Assembly (NCBI GenBank): GCA_027922465.2
Contig: BQMF02000226.1
Location: 372,001-436,000, forward strand
Reading direction: 5' to 3'
Length of the DNA stretch: 64,000 nt
Origin: Turritopsis dohrnii
Taxonomy: Eukaryota > Cnidaria > Hydrozoa > Anthoathecata > Oceaniidae
Shown: one piece after another, positions 12,188 to 24,800 of the stretch
How positions within the stretch are numbered: position 1 is the first letter of the stretch
How the letters are laid out: the number at the start of each line of letters is the position of its first letter
Notes under the pieces: model-generated
What the model was told of the DNA's origin: nothing
Database searches by the model: none
What the model saw: the letters and a program-made list of their open reading frames with translations, nothing else
Position numbers and translations under genes: made by a program

Positions 12188-12196
12188 ATACTAAAT

Positions 12197-13935
12197 GAGG
12201 TTCGGAATTCCCTAGTTACAAAGCCGAGTTACGCATTATGACGTCACAAACCGAGTTACTAACTCGGAGATTTTTAAATTTTAATTTTTCTCGAGTTACT
12301 AACTCGGAAATTTTATTCACGTTAAATTTTCCCGAGTTACTAACTCGGAAATTTTTTTTTGATTTATTTTTATATTAGGACCAAATTTTGAAAATTGTTC
12401 AATTCTAATGAAAATTATAGTGAAATAATTTGAGGCTAAATCCAAACAAGGTACGATGAGCAATGGTACTCGTTAAATGTACTCGTCAAATGGTACTCTT
12501 TCGTTTTATGCCATCTGGCGCATGTTGATGTACATTAATAACAGAAACTTTCGGTAGGAGATTTTAACTTGTCCTAAAGTTTTTTAATTTAAGTACTATC
12601 GGAAATATATGTTTTTGGTTCATTTGAGGCCTGAAGCAGTCGGTGAAGGTTTTCTGCACTTTGGATAACATTGACGAATACATGAGAAAGAAAGTTGTTT
12701 ATATTTTTTTTGCTCTATGTGCTCACGTGTTTTGTTTTAGTTTTTTTCTTTTCTCCCTAGTCATCTTAAGCCGTTGTGTGTTATTGTTACTGTAATTATA
12801 ATGTTTACACTCTTTCATATTTTACAGCACTTTCTATAGTACACAAAAGGTATTTACGCCTTTGGTGTTGAATCATAGTCAGCTTTGAAAAGTCACATCA
12901 AACAGTAATGTCGACACTAATTTATTTGAAATCTTTTTGTATTTAGCACTGTTAAATAATTTCTTTTAGAATTAACATGATTACTACCTCAAGATTATGA
13001 AATAAAATAAATTCATATAGAAATACAGAATCAATTTTCCCACTTCGGCAACTTCTTATCTTGGAGTTTTCAGCTATCACAATTCATCAAGGGTAAAGCA
13101 ATAGAAAAATATGTCAGCGGTGCCATGGTCAAGCTTTAGTTAAAAATAATATCCAGGACAGCATAATCATTAGGATTAACATATTCATCGACTTGCTCAA
13201 CTGATTAATTTTGATGCCGTTTCTGCATTAATGAATATCAAAACTTGCGCTATAAATTTCTTCGTTTGCAAATTTTCATTAAAGTTGAACAATTTGGTCC
13301 AAATTTGGCCTTATGCACAAGTTGACCTTCAGTTTCGAAAACAGCAGTACAAAGTTATTCCTCTATTAAATCTTCATTAGAATTGAACAATTTTCAAAAT
13401 TTGGTCCAAATTTGGCCTAATTTGACCTTATCCACAAGTTGCCCTTCATGTTTGAAATCAGCAGTACAAACTTGTTCCACTATTAAACTTTCATTAAAAC
13501 TGCACGATTTTCAAAATTTGCCACAAATTTGGCCTACTTTGCCTTTTTTTAAAAACTCACACTATTCCCAGTGAACTTTTGAAAATATTCCTTACAATAT
13601 TTGAAAAATATTCTCTAACTCCTAAAAAATAAAACCAAAAAGAATTTCCGAGTTAGTAACTCGGAAAAATTTTGCGAAAATAAAATTTCCAAGTTAGTAA
13701 CTCCAGAAAAATTAGACTTTAAAATTTTCCCGAGTTAGTAACTCGGAAAAAATAAATCAAAAAAAAATTTCCGAGCTAGTAACTCGGGAAAATTTAACGT
13801 GAATAAAATTTCCGAGTTAGTAACTCGAGAAAAATTAAAATTTAAAAATCTCCGAGTTAGTAACTCGGTTTGTGACATTATAATGCGTAACTCGGTTTTG
13901 TAACTCGGTTTTGTAACTCGGGAATTCCGAACCTC
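12197..13935. mobile_element. Mutator-like foldback element with palindrome-array arms, 9-bp TSD
   Basis: The element starts GAGGTTCGGAATTCCC and ends with GGGAATTCCGAACCTC. A perfect 9-bp direct repeat, ATACTAAAT, flanks it (12188-12196 and 13936-13944). The arms are long inverted repeats in which the 17-bp palindrome CCGAGTTA-N-TAACTCGG recurs every 41 bp: three times at left (12251, 12291, 12332) and six times at right (13648, 13689, 13730, 13772, 13812, 13852). The interior is AT-rich and non-coding. Nine-base duplications and long arms are characteristic of Mutator-like elements. No transposase is present. Confidence 0.85.
13270..13560 (+). repeat. Internal tandem repeat of about 115 bp inside the foldback element
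   Basis: About 2.5 imperfect units, each containing ATTAAA, GAACAATTT, TTGGTCCAAATTTGGCCT, a CACAAGTTG-CCTTCA block and CAGCAGTACAAA. The short ORF at 13383-13574 arises from this repeat and is not a gene. Confidence 0.65.
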
Positions 13936-14027
13936 ATACTAAATCATTACTTTTAAAACTTTGAAATCATTACCTTAAATATTTCTTCTATTTCAATGCA
14001 AAATTTCACAGTACCTAATCTTGTACT

Positions 14028-15085
14028 CAGTGTTGCAAATAACGGTCAGTCATCGGTTATTGCCGAACGTTTGTGAGCTTTGGTCGGTCAAAATAAATGC
14101 AGATTTTTTAAAATGACCGAACCAGATTTACTGACTTTTGCAAAATTTCGCCATTTACCCACATGCACTTCTTGAAGTTTTAAACAGATAATGTAAACAT
14201 CTACTTTTTTATCGACATGCCAGTAAAATTTGACTTAGCTCCGACCAAAACATTGCATTAATTTTCTCTTCACAACACTCTCTATCACAGAAGTTATTAT
14301 ATCTTTTACTTCTACGCTGCTGTTGAATATACTCATCAGTATTATGATATCTGCGTGGTGACCGTTTGTTTATTCATTTATGCAGATATTCTTCCGAATA
14401 AACGGAATAATTAAACGAAACAAGAGCCAGATGGTGCAAAACGGTAGCAACAACTTTGCTTCTAAAAAATCACTTAAATGTTAAAATGGTTAATTAATGT
14501 AAGTAGGATCTAAACATAAAACACCAGAAAGACAAAAGAATTATATATGCGTAGCTGTGCAACGTATGTTTTTTTATAAGATTTTTTTTACAAGAACTTA
14601 TATAGAAAGAAAAATACACCACGTGCTTCGTCGACTCGAGCAAGTCTAATCCAGCGAAATTGACCAATCAGAAACATTGACCAATCAGAAACATTTTCGC
14701 TGGGAAACATTGTGCCTGCAATTGAGTAGACACCGGTCATTAGTCAAGATAAATCACATTTTAAGGGAGCTGGAAACTAAGATGCTTTTTAATTTCATTG
14801 AATAACACGAAAACGAGTCCTACTGGTACCACTTATGTTTTCATAATTATTCTTTCGTTAGGTGAACAAAGTAATTCGTATAAAGAAGGAAATTTCAAAA
14901 ATACCTTAGCAACGGTGGTCGTTCTCCCTAGCAACAACGAATTATCAGTTAATACACCTAGTAATTTGTTGTCAATTGAGCAAGAACGTTGAGCGCTACG
15001 GAGCATAAAATACGAAAATTTTCTAGGGGCCAGACCCCTAGCTCATTTTGACCGACCAACCAAAAATCTCTTATTTGCAACACTG
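14028..15085. mobile_element. hAT-like non-autonomous element, TGTACT duplication
   Basis: The ends are CAGTGTTGCAAATAA at left and TTATTTGCAACACTG at right. The 6-bp sequence TGTACT occurs directly outside both ends (14022-14027 and 15086-15091). The CAGTG start resembles hAT elements, which normally duplicate 8 bp, so the call is tentative. The terminal regions share GGTCGGTCAAAATAA and its inverse. No transposase was seen. It contains a copy of a dispersed repeat at 14765-14995. Confidence 0.65.
14765..14995 (+). repeat. Dispersed repeat, copy A
   Basis: Shares a string of blocks with two inverted copies at 15690-15880 and 20860-21060: GATGCTTTTTAATTTCATTG, TGGTACCACTTATGTTTTC, TTCGTTAGGTGAA and TAGCAACGGTGGTCGTTCTC. 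It is probably a SINE or MITE remnant. Termini are not defined. Confidence 0.6.
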
Positions 15086-15172
15086 TGTACTTCCAGATAT
15101 ATATAATCTGATCTTTTCTTGAAATCAGCTTATGAGCAGTGCTAAATTAGTTACGATTCTATGCTTGTAAGG

Positions 15173-18095
15173 CAGTGTCGTATCCAGAGGTCAGTTTGGG
15201 CACACCAGGAGCGTGAAAATTTGACGATTTTTTGATTAAAATCACGTTCTTGTGAGCGAATTAAAACATGTATTACTGACTTTAAGATCCTAAGAACTAG
15301 ATATATAGTGAAAGGTTTATATGATAGAACATAGTTGGAGTCAGTATCAATGCTACATGCTAGCACTCCAAGCTCTGTCATATTTTGTTGGATTGCAATC
15401 GAACTAGCAGCCCCATTTGGTTCTTTGCCACAGGAAGCCTGACACCCCGGGGGGCCAGCACAATGCTAAACCAGTAAGCGTAATCCAACTCAACTACAAG
15501 GGAGTGCGCACTTATGCAAGCTAATAAAATAGCCAGAACACGGGAGAGCTTCAACCTCCGAGAAACACAGTTTCCCCTTACAGACGAACTACAGTAATCT
15601 TTGTATCTTATATAAAGTAAATCGCAATAATTTTAAATTTCAGTTTATTTTGTGCATACTTAATATTGGAAGGTTTCAACAAAAGTGAGCAAATAGTGCT
15701 CACGTAACATTAGCAACGACCATTGCTAATGTAATTTTGAAATTTTCTTCGTTACATGAATTCATTTTTTCACCTAACGAAAGAACATGAAAACAAAAGT
15801 GGTACCAGCAGGACTTGTTTTCGTGTTCTTCAATGAAATTAAAAAGCATCTTAGTTTCTCCCTTTACAATCTTGTTTTATTTCTTAACGTTAGCGTCGTT
15901 ACCGCTTCGTTGCCAAAAATCTAAATCTGCTGAAACGATTTTAGGTTCCGTTAATGATAATTCGTTTCTCATGGTGCAACAAATTTCCATGCTTGAAGCC
16001 TCAACGTTGTTTCCTACAAAATAATTGAACAAAAATATTGTGAAGAGAGGCTGTAGATGCTGTTTTAGAGGGTCTAAAGTTCAAAATTTTCTGAGTCGCC
16101 CAACCATGGTGGACAACAGGGTTTTTAGGCAAGTCACTGTTCAAACTTTTTTGTGAATCGACTTTTTATTCCTAATTCAAACCCTGGACATGATGCACAC
16201 TCATTCACTCGTGACATCGTATAATTGATAAAACATGTTTGTGAAATCAAATGAAAAACAAATCATCGTCATGGCGAAGCAGCTCAAACTGCATTTTTTT
16301 TTTACTAAAAAAAAACGAGCGACTGCTGCATTAAACAGGGGTGATGATAAAATAAAAATCAAATATTTAATCAGTGATATCACAATTTGAAGAAAAAGTA
16401 CTTGAAAATAGACATGTTTTTCTTGTTAGTAAAATCTCAGTTCGGACCTTCTTATTACCTTCGCCAGTTATTTGTTCGAATTCATTTTTCGTTTCATGAG
16501 ATTATAATTAAAAACATTTTCTTTTTGAAGAAACGCATGTTTTTTTCTACATTCTTTTCTTCTGTTTTTTCAAGCTCTTATAAGAAAATGTATGTTAACA
16601 CAGCTCACGGCATGTATAATTCTTTTGTCTTTTAATAAATTAATTTGCTGGTGTTTTACGATTAGACCCTATTTACACCAACTAGTTACCACTGTAAAAT
16701 CAAACTTTTTCAACCTGTCGATAAAGTAGTTGAAATTCTACAAAAGCGAAACAATAATAATAATAATAATAATGAAGAACATAGAACTGAATAATAAAAC
16801 ATTGATAATAAACTTTTTGTTGCATTAATGTATTTTCATAAGACGTACAAATTTTGATTTGAAATATGTTCGTTAAAACTTTTTTGCCGTACGTGAAAAA
16901 AATATATTATGTACAACAACATGCGAATGCTGTAGAAATTTGTCAACCCCTGAGCTTACTCTTCTGGGGGGACCTAATATGTAAAGGGAAACATCTGGGG
17001 GCTAAACATTTTTCTAGTTCATATATATTTTTTTCTATAAAAAATCAACAAACTATTCTTGTAATTTACTTTCATTAACCTCAGTTCATAGTTATTTAAT
17101 ACTTCGTTCAGCGTAAAACAGACTTAACAAAAATAGCGATGCGGAATGCAGGCATTATTCATTATGCATTATTTTGCGTATGAAATAATGTCATGCAATG
17201 CGCAATTTTTAACGATTATATACTACAAAGCGGATTTTAGAACAGACCATTTCATAAATGTTATGAAGTATTTTAACACAACGAGACATTCTCTATCTAT
17301 TTACATTAAATACATCAGGTGTGTTTGTTTCTTTTTTTTATGCTATGTTAACATTTAGATAGTCTAGACAGTCAAGTAAAAGAAAGTATCACATGGCAAC
17401 ATGCATCTTAGCAATGTTTATGTTCAAGATGATATGATTCTAAAATTTCATTCACCACTTGTTGATGACGTAGTTTTATTATTCTTTTTCATTAAAAAGA
17501 AATCTTGAATTTGAATAAAACAAGATATTCCATAGGTTTTTTTCACTAAAACATAAAAAACAACTTACAAAGCTTTTGTTGCTTTTGTTGGGGGGACTTG
17601 GAATTTGCAGAAGTCAGGGGGGACCTAAAGGTTTGGGGGGAGCTAATTTTGTTGGGGGGACCTTCAACCCTGGTCGGAACTATGACTGGACCTTGGGAGA
17701 GAACAGAAATAAAAAGCCTGTTAAATGCTTTGTATTACACATTTAATAAATTCAGAAAAGAAAGATAAATCAGATTAAAATGTATCAGAGAACACCGTTT
17801 TCTTTTACACATATCACATCATATATATAAATAGAAATGGACCGAACAAGGTAAAACGAAAATAAATAAAAAAATACATATACAAGGCCTGAGAAGTTGA
17901 AATTAGAATGCCGAAAAGAGTTTATTCAGGCTTAATGTGATTTCTTATACGCATTTAAATGATTACAGTAAAAGTTTTTTCTTATATGGATTAAATAAGA
18001 AAACCTTTTTTCAACCACTTTCCAATAATTTGGGCACTTAGTTTGGGCGCCCAAACCGGTATACTGGCGTCTAAAACCCTCTGGATACGCCACTG
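15173..18095. mobile_element. TIR element with CAGTGKCGTATCCAGAG ends, composite
   Basis: The left end CAGTGTCGTATCCAGAG is inverted at the right end as CTCTGGATACGCCACTG. TTTGGGC also lies just inside each end. CAGTGGCGTATCCAG-type ends are common in animal hAT-like families. No clean target duplication was found. At 2.9 kb without a recognisable transposase, the interior probably includes later insertions. It holds G-rich words GGGGGGACCT at about 16,967, 17,585-17,660 and an inverted dispersed repeat at 15690-15880. Confidence 0.6.
15690..15880 (-). repeat. Dispersed repeat, copy B
   Basis: Reverse-complement copy of the repeat at 14765-14995, sharing TTCACCTAACGAAAGAA, AAAAGTGGTACCAGCAGGA and TTCAATGAAATTAAAAAGCA. 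Confidence 0.6.
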
Positions 18096-18211
18096 TAGGC
18101 TCCAGTTATCTCATGATCGTACTAGTTGATGGATTCCAAGATGCATCACAATAACATCACGTCAGAGATGGATTTCTCTGCAACATTAGTTACATATCAA
18201 TAATGAGGATT

Positions 18212-18283
18212 GAATTGATAGCTCAGTTGGTGGAGCGATAGAATTAGAATTCCTAGGCCGTGGATTCAAATCCCGCCTGGTTC
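18212..18283 (+). tRNA. tRNA-like relic (pseudo-tRNA or SINE head)
   Basis: The order matches a 72-base tRNA. A possible acceptor strand GAATTGA is followed by TA and the A-box-like TAGCTCAGTTGGTGGAGCG, then a central hairpin. The B-box-like GGATTCAAATCCCGCC and a 3' strand CTGGTTC follow, and the latter pairs with the start mostly through G-T pairs. The anticodon stem is poorly paired and the T-arm closing base is mismatched, so it is not a functional tRNA. It may be the promoter head of a tRNA-derived SINE. Confidence 0.5.
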
Positions 18284-18329
18284 GGAGTTTAACTAATACA
18301 ACGAGTGTTATCTTCCTTTCAGTTACAAT

Positions 18330-19850
18330 TATATTTGGCAGTGTTATTAAAGCTCTATTATTGCAATGTTAACAGACCACCATTTCTCATTCGTACGAAT
18401 GTTCATTCCATGAGATCAGCAAATAAAAAGATATTTATGAGTCTCGTGTGACTCTCATAAATATGAAACAAAATTAACATACAAAATCATTGTTAGAAGA
18501 CATTTTTAATGATAACAAAAGACCAGTTTATACACAATCCCATACAGTGATGTAAATAACTGTCGGATGACAGATAAAAAGTTATAATAAAGGAAATGTC
18601 TGACCAACAAAATGTCCAGTCCAGAGGTTAAAAATAGATTTGACGTGACGAACTGTAACGTAGTTCGTTCGGATTCTTATGCGTTCATGCAACCATTAAT
18701 TGAAAAATTTCAAAATCAAAATGTCTGGTGAAAGAAAATGTCCTCAACTGAAAACTCAGCTAAATTGGAAAAACGGTTATCCGTGGTTAGAGTTTTCAAA
18801 AAATAAAATCAAATCAGTGTGTTGTTTTTATTCTATGTACAGTATGCTTTTTCCTTCGCTTTGGTTTGCTGTTTTTCATTTGCAGAAGTATAAACGTTTA
18901 TTTCATTTGCTGTCTGATTTTGCTATAACTAAGGTCAACAAAAGAAAAAGATAATTTTGATTTGAGGAAACTAGATCTATAATAGACACTCAAGTCCAGT
19001 CAAGTATTTGCAAACACATTTCAGATTTTATCTCAAACTCACAAATTTTAGTAATTCAAATGAAATGAATTGATAAACAGCATTCTTTTATTATATTTCT
19101 CGTAAATTTCTATATCTTATTTGAAACCTATTTAAAAGATATTTCATGAGAAATCTAGTTGAAAAGACTACAAGTTCTGGGATGTATATTCGCCATCATA
19201 TTCACGGCTAATATTTATTTTGAAGAGGTGCCATATTTTAGAATCAAGTATTTGTTGGGTTGGAAAATTAATAAAGAAAATCTGTAATATGTCCTTCTTA
19301 ACCACTGCATCCGATTTTAAGCCAATCTAAAGCTAATTAAAGCCTCTTAAATTTTCCCTTAATCACTATAGGGGCCCAGAACACCCCAGACCCTGATCTC
19401 CATTGATGCTTTCAAGGCTCGTAGATGTCAGACCAAACAAAATTCCCTTTTTTACATCACTGCCATACTATAGATTTAATTTGGTAATGTAGAACGAAGT
19501 ATTTATCGATGCATTGTATGTTCTAAACGTCTGCTTTTTCTTACAGATAATTGACAATTCTTTTGAGACTTGTCATCATAGAAAAAGCACACTTGTTAAA
19601 ATTTCTTCTGTGAAGACATTTAAACTCCCCATCAGAAATGACAACTTTTCACGAAGTTCTTGGGAACATGCAATTAATTGCTGATATAAAACACTCTGTT
19701 AGTTTTTATAAGTATTATTTTATTGATAAAGAAAAAAAAAAGTTATGAGAGATATGTAATTTTCTTTACATTCAGCTTCTACACTTATGAACCAAATGTA
19801 TGAACCAAAAATTTCTAGGCTAGACTCTTTAAAAATAACGTAGAGCAAAA
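18330..19850 (-). mobile_element. Old reversed copy of the 6184-7167 TIR element, interrupted
   Basis: The segment 18360-18480 is a diverged reverse complement of 6750-6880 (AACAGACCACCATTT matches AAATGGTGGTCTGTT). The segment 19640-19830 matches the reverse complement of 6410-6640 (TTCACGAAGTTCTTG, TTCAGCTTC, GGCTAGACTCTT). About 1.1 kb of extra sequence separates the two blocks. The terminal repeats are not clearly preserved. Confidence 0.55.
18721..18954 (+). other. Short ORF, weak resemblance to TTF-type zinc-finger start
   Basis: The ORF lies in the sequence separating the two blocks of the reversed element. It reads KNGYPWLEFSKNKIKSVCCF, which loosely recalls the PWL...C start of TTF-type zinc fingers in hAT-related proteins. 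The second Cys pair and the rest are absent. It may be a degraded transposon exon. It is too short to call a gene. Confidence 0.2.
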
Positions 19851-20347
19851 CTGTTAATTACCCATCAATGCATCAATGCGATGTTTGTCCTAATGATTCT
19901 TTAAGAAGAATGCTTTGTAGTCTTGGGGTAATACAGGAATTGAATGTCCTTTACATGTGCTGGCACAGAGATACAACTCCTTGTTTACCACCTAGCTCCT
20001 CCTCTTCCATTTTTATTTCGTTTTCGATTGCAGTCGTTAAATTGCAGAACAATAATTGAATATAAAATGTATTTCTATGTGCACGAGACTGCTATGTATT
20101 TTTAAATGTTTTCAAATGTTTATGAATGCTATAAACTTGTTTACTTCTTTACAGTACGTAATTTAAAACACTTGTGGCTAGAGAGTCAACTTTAAAACAA
20201 TCATTGTTGAACGCACTGGATATAATCAAAGAGACTTAACTATTCAAGCTATATGCTGTGAAGCTCAGTTCCCATGTTTGGAGTTCACGAGTTGGAACGT
20301 CCCCCACTTGGCTGCTTTATTTAAATTTTTGCACCTAAGATAATGTT

Positions 20348-20546
20348 ATGAACAATATTATTCTTGTTTTATCAACGTGCGATATCGTATTAATTCTCCT
20401 GGGAAGTGCGTTTTCTGGCGATTTGGCTGTTCCTTTTTCTGCCCCTCAGGCCCAACCAAGGTGGCCCTATCAAGTGTCACTCGACAAGCAAACAGGTAAA
20501 CAACAGTTGTTAAACTCAAAAGTAAAAAGTAAAAACGGTAGCAGCT
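20348..20546 (+). CDS. Possible signal-peptide exon (uncertain)
   Basis: An ATG opens a hydrophobic leader (IILVLSTCDIVLILLGSAF) followed by SGDLAVPFSAPQAQPRWPYQVSL. A good splice donor, ACAG|GTAAAC, lies at about 20,492. RWPYQVSL resembles the start of the chymotrypsin-fold domain, but the IVGG activation site and any downstream His/Asp/Ser exons were not found in this window. It could be a lone exon, a pseudogene relic or chance. Read past the donor, the frame stops at about 20,546. Confidence 0.25.
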
Positions 20547-20859
20547 AAAATCTTGGAATAAAGCCTGTTGTCAATTTGACATTCTTTTTAAGAGAATAAA
20601 CAACAACGAAAGACGTTCCATGATCTTCTGAAGCTCCCAGATGCAACAAAAAAGCATAGCTAAGACCACAGCTTATATAAACGCGATCTTGATTTTTTTT
20701 GGTATAATATTCGAACTGGGAAACAAATATTATTTTTGCTGGTAAGGGGGAGAGACTTAAAAACATACTCAACTATTTATATGAAACAAAACATGTTCAA
20801 CTTAATGATTCAATGGACAAGATATAACTATAAGGTATGTTAGGCCATTATTCACCAAA

Positions 20860-21060
20860 TGTTCTGTTGCTAGAGGGGAACAACCACTGTTGCTAAAGTA
20901 ACTTTGAAATTTCCTTTTTTGTTATATGAATTCATTTCTTCACCTGAAAAAGAATATGAACGCATAAGTGGTATCACTGGTTTTCATGCTATTAAATGAA
21001 ATTAAAGAACATTTTTATTTTTTTACATTCAATTTCAAAAGAAACAACCATCTTATTATA
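20860..21060 (-). repeat. Dispersed repeat, copy C
   Basis: Third, most diverged copy of the repeat at 14765-14995, in reverse orientation. It shares GAATTCATTTCTTCACCTG, AAGTGGTATCACTGG and ATTAAATGAAATTAAAGAAC. Confidence 0.5.
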
Positions 21061-21818
21061 GCAGCATCAGGAACACTCATATGAATCCACACCTACGATT
21101 GATCACATGTCTGAGATGTCTTGCACTCATAGCAAAGTCTGTTTGTGGACATCAAAATCGCTCATATCAATATTATCAATTACTATTGATCACCACTTAA
21201 TTTTTATTTTGAATTTACTTTATACTTTCCTAACATTTACATTTGATTTTGCCTCTCCAGCCTCACTTTTGAATTTCATTGTTGAACCTGTAAACAATTT
21301 TTTGAGAACCTCTTCCGTGGTTTATATTATTTATATGTTTGGAATCAGCTTTTTCTTTTGTAACTTTTTAATAGATTTTTCCAATTTTGCAGCTGAAAAA
21401 CATTGCTTTCCTGCTTCAATTGTTTAGCCATAACTTTTTTATGAGTTTGCCCCATGAGGAGAAAAATGTTAGCTAGTTTTCTTAAATGTTATGTTATGTT
21501 ATATATAATCAAGTTCTTCTTTGTTTCTACTTGGTTTTTCATTAGTAGTACAATAGTAATTTATGAGACATCAGTATTTATGATCACATGGAACAATTGC
21601 ATCCCTTATTTAACATGACATTTAGGAGAAAATATTGTTAATTGTATTAGACCTATAATGGTAGCATCATTGTGTGTTATTATCAAGGTTGTTGATTCAT
21701 CTATTTTCTATCATCATTATTTAGTAGAATGAAGTATCATGTAAACCATCATAACAGTAGAATTGCTGTCCAGTGGGTGAATGATTGCATTTTTAACTGA
21801 AAGGACTCTCCTGGACAA

Positions 21819-24800
21819 ATGGAATTACAAGGAGTGGAAACAGCTAAAGTATTTGATTCTGATTTGACATCACTGTCTATCAGCGCAGGTAAACCCTGAC
21901 CAGCCAGTTGTTAAGTGGCCCAAATTATATATTTGAAAATAATGAATTTTTTACTTTCTTATTTTGTTTTTTTAATTTTAAAGAGGAAAGTAATCGAAAA
22001 ATTATGCTTGTTTTTTTGTACTATTTGGAAGAATTTCAAAAATAAGGAAAGTCAGTTTTTGAATTTTTAACAAATCAGTTTTCATCCCAAGGATGTTCCA
22101 AGGAAGTTTTCTTCAAAACTTGATCTCCATGACAACATGATGTCACAAATGCTGACATACAAATATTGTAAATAACTCGGTGGCACACTTTGACAAACCT
22201 ATACTGAAAAAACAGTGTTGAGGTATGGGAACGAATTTTAGAAAATGGAACAGTGTTTACTGGACATAATTTAAAGTGTTGCATAGTAACAGTGTTGCAT
22301 GCTGACTCACAGCCTTGTCAACGAAACATGGAGAACTTGAACCTATCTGAAAAATAAATTTCTTCGCTTAAGGTCTAAGCAATGTATCATTAAAACAGTT
22401 TGAGTTATTCACATATGTTGAATGTCGTCATCTCATGCGTAATTATCGGCTACTAAATAGCTGTGGATCAATAAAAAAAAATTTTTAAATGATTTTTCAT
22501 TTCTTATGATTTCTTGGTTTTTTTTACATTACATGTCTTTCATTTTTTCAAGCTTCAGACATTCAAGGAGCTGGAAGAGATATGAAAGGAGACTCCAGAA
22601 ACCAGTTCTCAACCGACTTCAGTAGAGCTAGTAGGGCTTCAAGTCAGGTAGATGACTACTGTTCTATTTTTCATCTTGATCATAAGAAAAACTTCAGATT
22701 AAAAATCTTTAAACCTTTGGTAATGGCAGCAATAATCTTGATGAATCAATTTGATTTTGATGTCTTTAGATGATCATCGGACATGTTGATATGCCAATAC
22801 TTACTGATCCTCTACTAGAGAAAGGACTGCTTTCCGAGGAAACAGATGATGTTCATGATCAACTCAAGGTATGAGATATAAAAGGTATGAAGTAAAAGCT
22901 CAGTCAACTCAGTCTTCAAAATTTTAACAAGTTCTCATAGGAATCCTTGTTACATTTGCACCAAAAGATTTTTCTTATGTCAAAGTTAATAAGGGCTTAT
23001 TTTCAAACAAAATTCTTTATTGTCATTATTACTCCATGTATTCCAGCTAACAATATTTTGTGTTGGAAGTAAATCAATTAAGTATTATATGTGATCCTAA
23101 CTTTCAGAATTAAATCTACTATCTGGCTATTTAGTATTTTTATAAATTGTTTATAATGTTGCATTTCAATGTAAATCAACTTTTAAGGGTGCAGCCTTTG
23201 CTGACTCAAAGAATTTCCATGATGAAACATATAGTTTATACAAAGCTTCTTCAGTTCCACACCTTCATAGTAAATCATCCAAATTAATCACTTCTTCAGG
23301 TATGCTGTTCTGTTAGTATTTTTGCTAGATCAATGTTAATGTCATTCATCTTCTTGGTTAAATGTTATCATGATTCATTGCAGATGTAACATCTAATCTA
23401 TAATAGGCTTGCAGCCGCGTAAAAAGACAAGTGAGGCTAGTGCTCTTCCAGATTCGATGCTGTTGTCACGGTTACGTGAGGAGAATCAGTCGTTACAAAG
23501 CAAGTTGAAAAAACAAGAGGAAGAAAAGAAAGAGGTACACTCCTGTTTGTTTACTGAATTTGTGAAAACCTACCAACGATGACTGACGAAATGTTCTAAG
23601 TTGAAAATTTTTTGAATCTCCTTAAAGTTATATTAAGGGGAAATTAAGTCAACAACCGAAAGTTTTTTATTGTACTATTTCAGCAATTTCTTCTTGAACT
23701 TTCATCATTTTCGCAACTTTTCAAAATAGTACAGTTGTGATTTTTTTGACTACAGCTTCGGCTTCCATTACAGTATGATGTTTGATGCTGATGAAGGCAG
23801 GGTTGATAATAATAATAAATAATAAAGCAAAACCTGCAGTGAATGACGTCATTGTTGTTGTTTTGTTTTATTGCCAGATAGTTGGTATCAATCACGCATG
23901 GGATATGCATTACCAAAAAATATGTAAGAAATACTCAGCGCTAGAGGAGGAGTGCAGAGTGCTGAGAGAAGAACTAGGTAATAAGGAGAACGATATCAGC
24001 TCAAAAGAACAAACCATCACTCGATTGACAAAGAAAGTCGAATTGTTAATATTGAACAGTACAGGAGAAGCGGATAAAGGCTTGTGGAAAGCAATGGATG
24101 AAACAGCGGAACATAACGAAGACAATACTTTGAAAAGAACCGAAGTTATACTAGCAGAAGAACGAGAAGGAAGGATTGTAAGTATGTTGTCATGGTTACT
24201 GCATCTGATTTTAAGAAACACAACAGTTTCTTCAGTAACATCTCACTGTAATAATGGATAGTGAAAACTGAAAAAATTTATAATTAAGAAATTAACACGA
24301 TTTATGCTTATTCGTTCAAATAAAGGTTCTCCAAAATTCTCTTTACAAAGGTCTTAGTAAATATTGTTGATCATAATTCCTAAAACCAATTTCCATGCTT
24401 TAGTTTCGGTTAGATATGGGGTGATTTAAAAAGTACGTAAGCACAAAATGGCCGAATTTTGACCCCTCCCCCATGTTCATTTGTGACGTTAACATACTTC
24501 TTCCAGTCTTTGATGTTTTTTCACTTTTCTTTTTCATGAGAATTTTTAAAGATTTTCACCAATTTCACTTCATTTTTCTAATTGTTTATAAAAGAAAAGA
24601 AGGGTTTACAAAAGAATAGCAGGGTCATGTCACCACCATGGAATTCTTGAACTATAAAATATCTTCGCTACCTTTCTAATGCAGCCCATTATGTGTATAC
24701 AACATTGAACGTTTCGAGCAATATCTTTTAGATAGCTCAGCAGCAAGCTCGCGACTTCAAAGTAAAATGTGAGTATCTTGAAGGTTTGCTGAGTCAGCAA

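Noticed and set aside
13383..13574. Repetitive ORF (FQNLVQIWPNL...)
   Set aside because: By-product of the tandem repeat inside the foldback element.
18212..18283. Functional tRNA gene
   Set aside because: The anticodon stem and T-arm are mismatched and the acceptor is mainly wobble pairs; kept only as a relic.
21107..21427. 106-codon hydrophobic ORF
   Set aside because: Low-complexity Phe/Leu-rich translation of AT-rich DNA in front of the UBAN gene, with no recognisable family, splice context or start.
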